Shown here: positions 12,245-12,289 of the stretch, piece after piece
Layout of the letters: each line of letters opens with the position of its first letter
How positions within the stretch are numbered: position 1 is the stretch's first letter
Origin: SURF-32 sp964648365
GTDB taxonomy: Bacteria; Planctomycetota; Phycisphaerae; UBA1845
Direction of reading: 5' to 3'
DNA length: 12,289 bases
Assembly: GCA_964648365.1 (NCBI GenBank)
Contig: CAZYLK010000183.1
Location: forward strand, 1 to 12,289
The notes under the pieces: generated by a model
The model's database searches: none
Told to the model about the DNA's origin: nothing
The model's input: the letters and a program-made list of their open reading frames with translations, nothing else
Program-made: the position numbers and the translations under genes

Positions 12245-12289
12245 ATGTCGGGTGATCATCACCACCACGAACACGGGTTGAACTTCATC
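12245..12289 (+). CDS. coxA: Start of the next oxidase gene, probably subunit I (partial)
   Basis: An ATG at 12245 opens a frame that runs to the window edge with 15 residues: 'MSGDHHHHEHGLNFI'. A His-rich start leading into 'HGLNFI' resembles the N-termini of cytochrome c oxidase subunit I in this type of cluster, where an 'F..KY.FSTDHK' block would follow. The position 146 bp after coxB supports it. GGCGGA lies 11 nt upstream as a modest ribosome binding site. With only 15 codons visible this is a context-based call; another cox subunit is possible. Confidence 0.55.
   Translation, partial: MSGDHHHHEHGLNFI

Overview
This window looks like a GC-rich (roughly two thirds G+C by eye) bacterial chromosome. 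The order SCO1/SenC, DUF420, coxB and a His-rich subunit start, together with a two-sensor-domain DsbD-like protein, suggests Planctomycetota or a similar environmental Gram-negative lineage. That placement is an inference from gene content and style, not a database result.

Left flank (1-5388), ordinary chromosomal genes: the 3' end of a diacylglycerol-kinase-like lipid kinase (+), a convergent acyl-CoA dehydrogenase-like flavoprotein (-), a large DsbD-type transmembrane thiol:disulfide reductase (-), and, divergent from it, an ABC-2 type permease (+) with no ATPase gene beside it.

Middle (about 5389-9827), an accessory block with every recognisable gene on the minus strand and a visibly lower G+C in its core. 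Read in the direction of transcription it holds: an unidentified frame remnant; a BrnT-like toxin and a CopG-type antitoxin overlapping by 4 nt; a repeat-flanked DUF2442 gene; a complete C5-cytosine DNA methyltransferase overlapping a PD-(D/E)XK restriction endonuclease that resembles the ApaLI family; a frameshifted Vsr mismatch-endonuclease remnant; and a YdeI/OmpD-associated-like remnant broken by an in-frame amber codon. There is no integrase, transposase or tRNA. It is best described as a defence and addiction island, partly decayed, sitting between two modules.

Right flank (9828-12289, +), a heme-copper oxidase module: a membrane-anchored SCO1/SenC copper chaperone, a DUF420 membrane protein overlapping it by 4 nt, a candidate promoter, cytochrome c oxidase subunit II (CuA ligands intact, with an unusual insert of about 75 residues inside the CuA domain), and the first 15 codons of the next gene, probably subunit I.

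Working together: SCO1 and DUF420 would mature the copper/heme centres of the oxidase, while the DsbD-like protein could supply periplasmic reductant for cysteine-metal chaperones such as SCO1. The restriction-modification and toxin-antitoxin genes are functionally unrelated to respiration and probably arrived by transfer. The most interesting points are the intact R-M pair with the corpse of its Vsr repair partner next door, the repeat-rich zone around DUF2442, and the CuA-domain insert in CoxB. I did not find a clearly new system.
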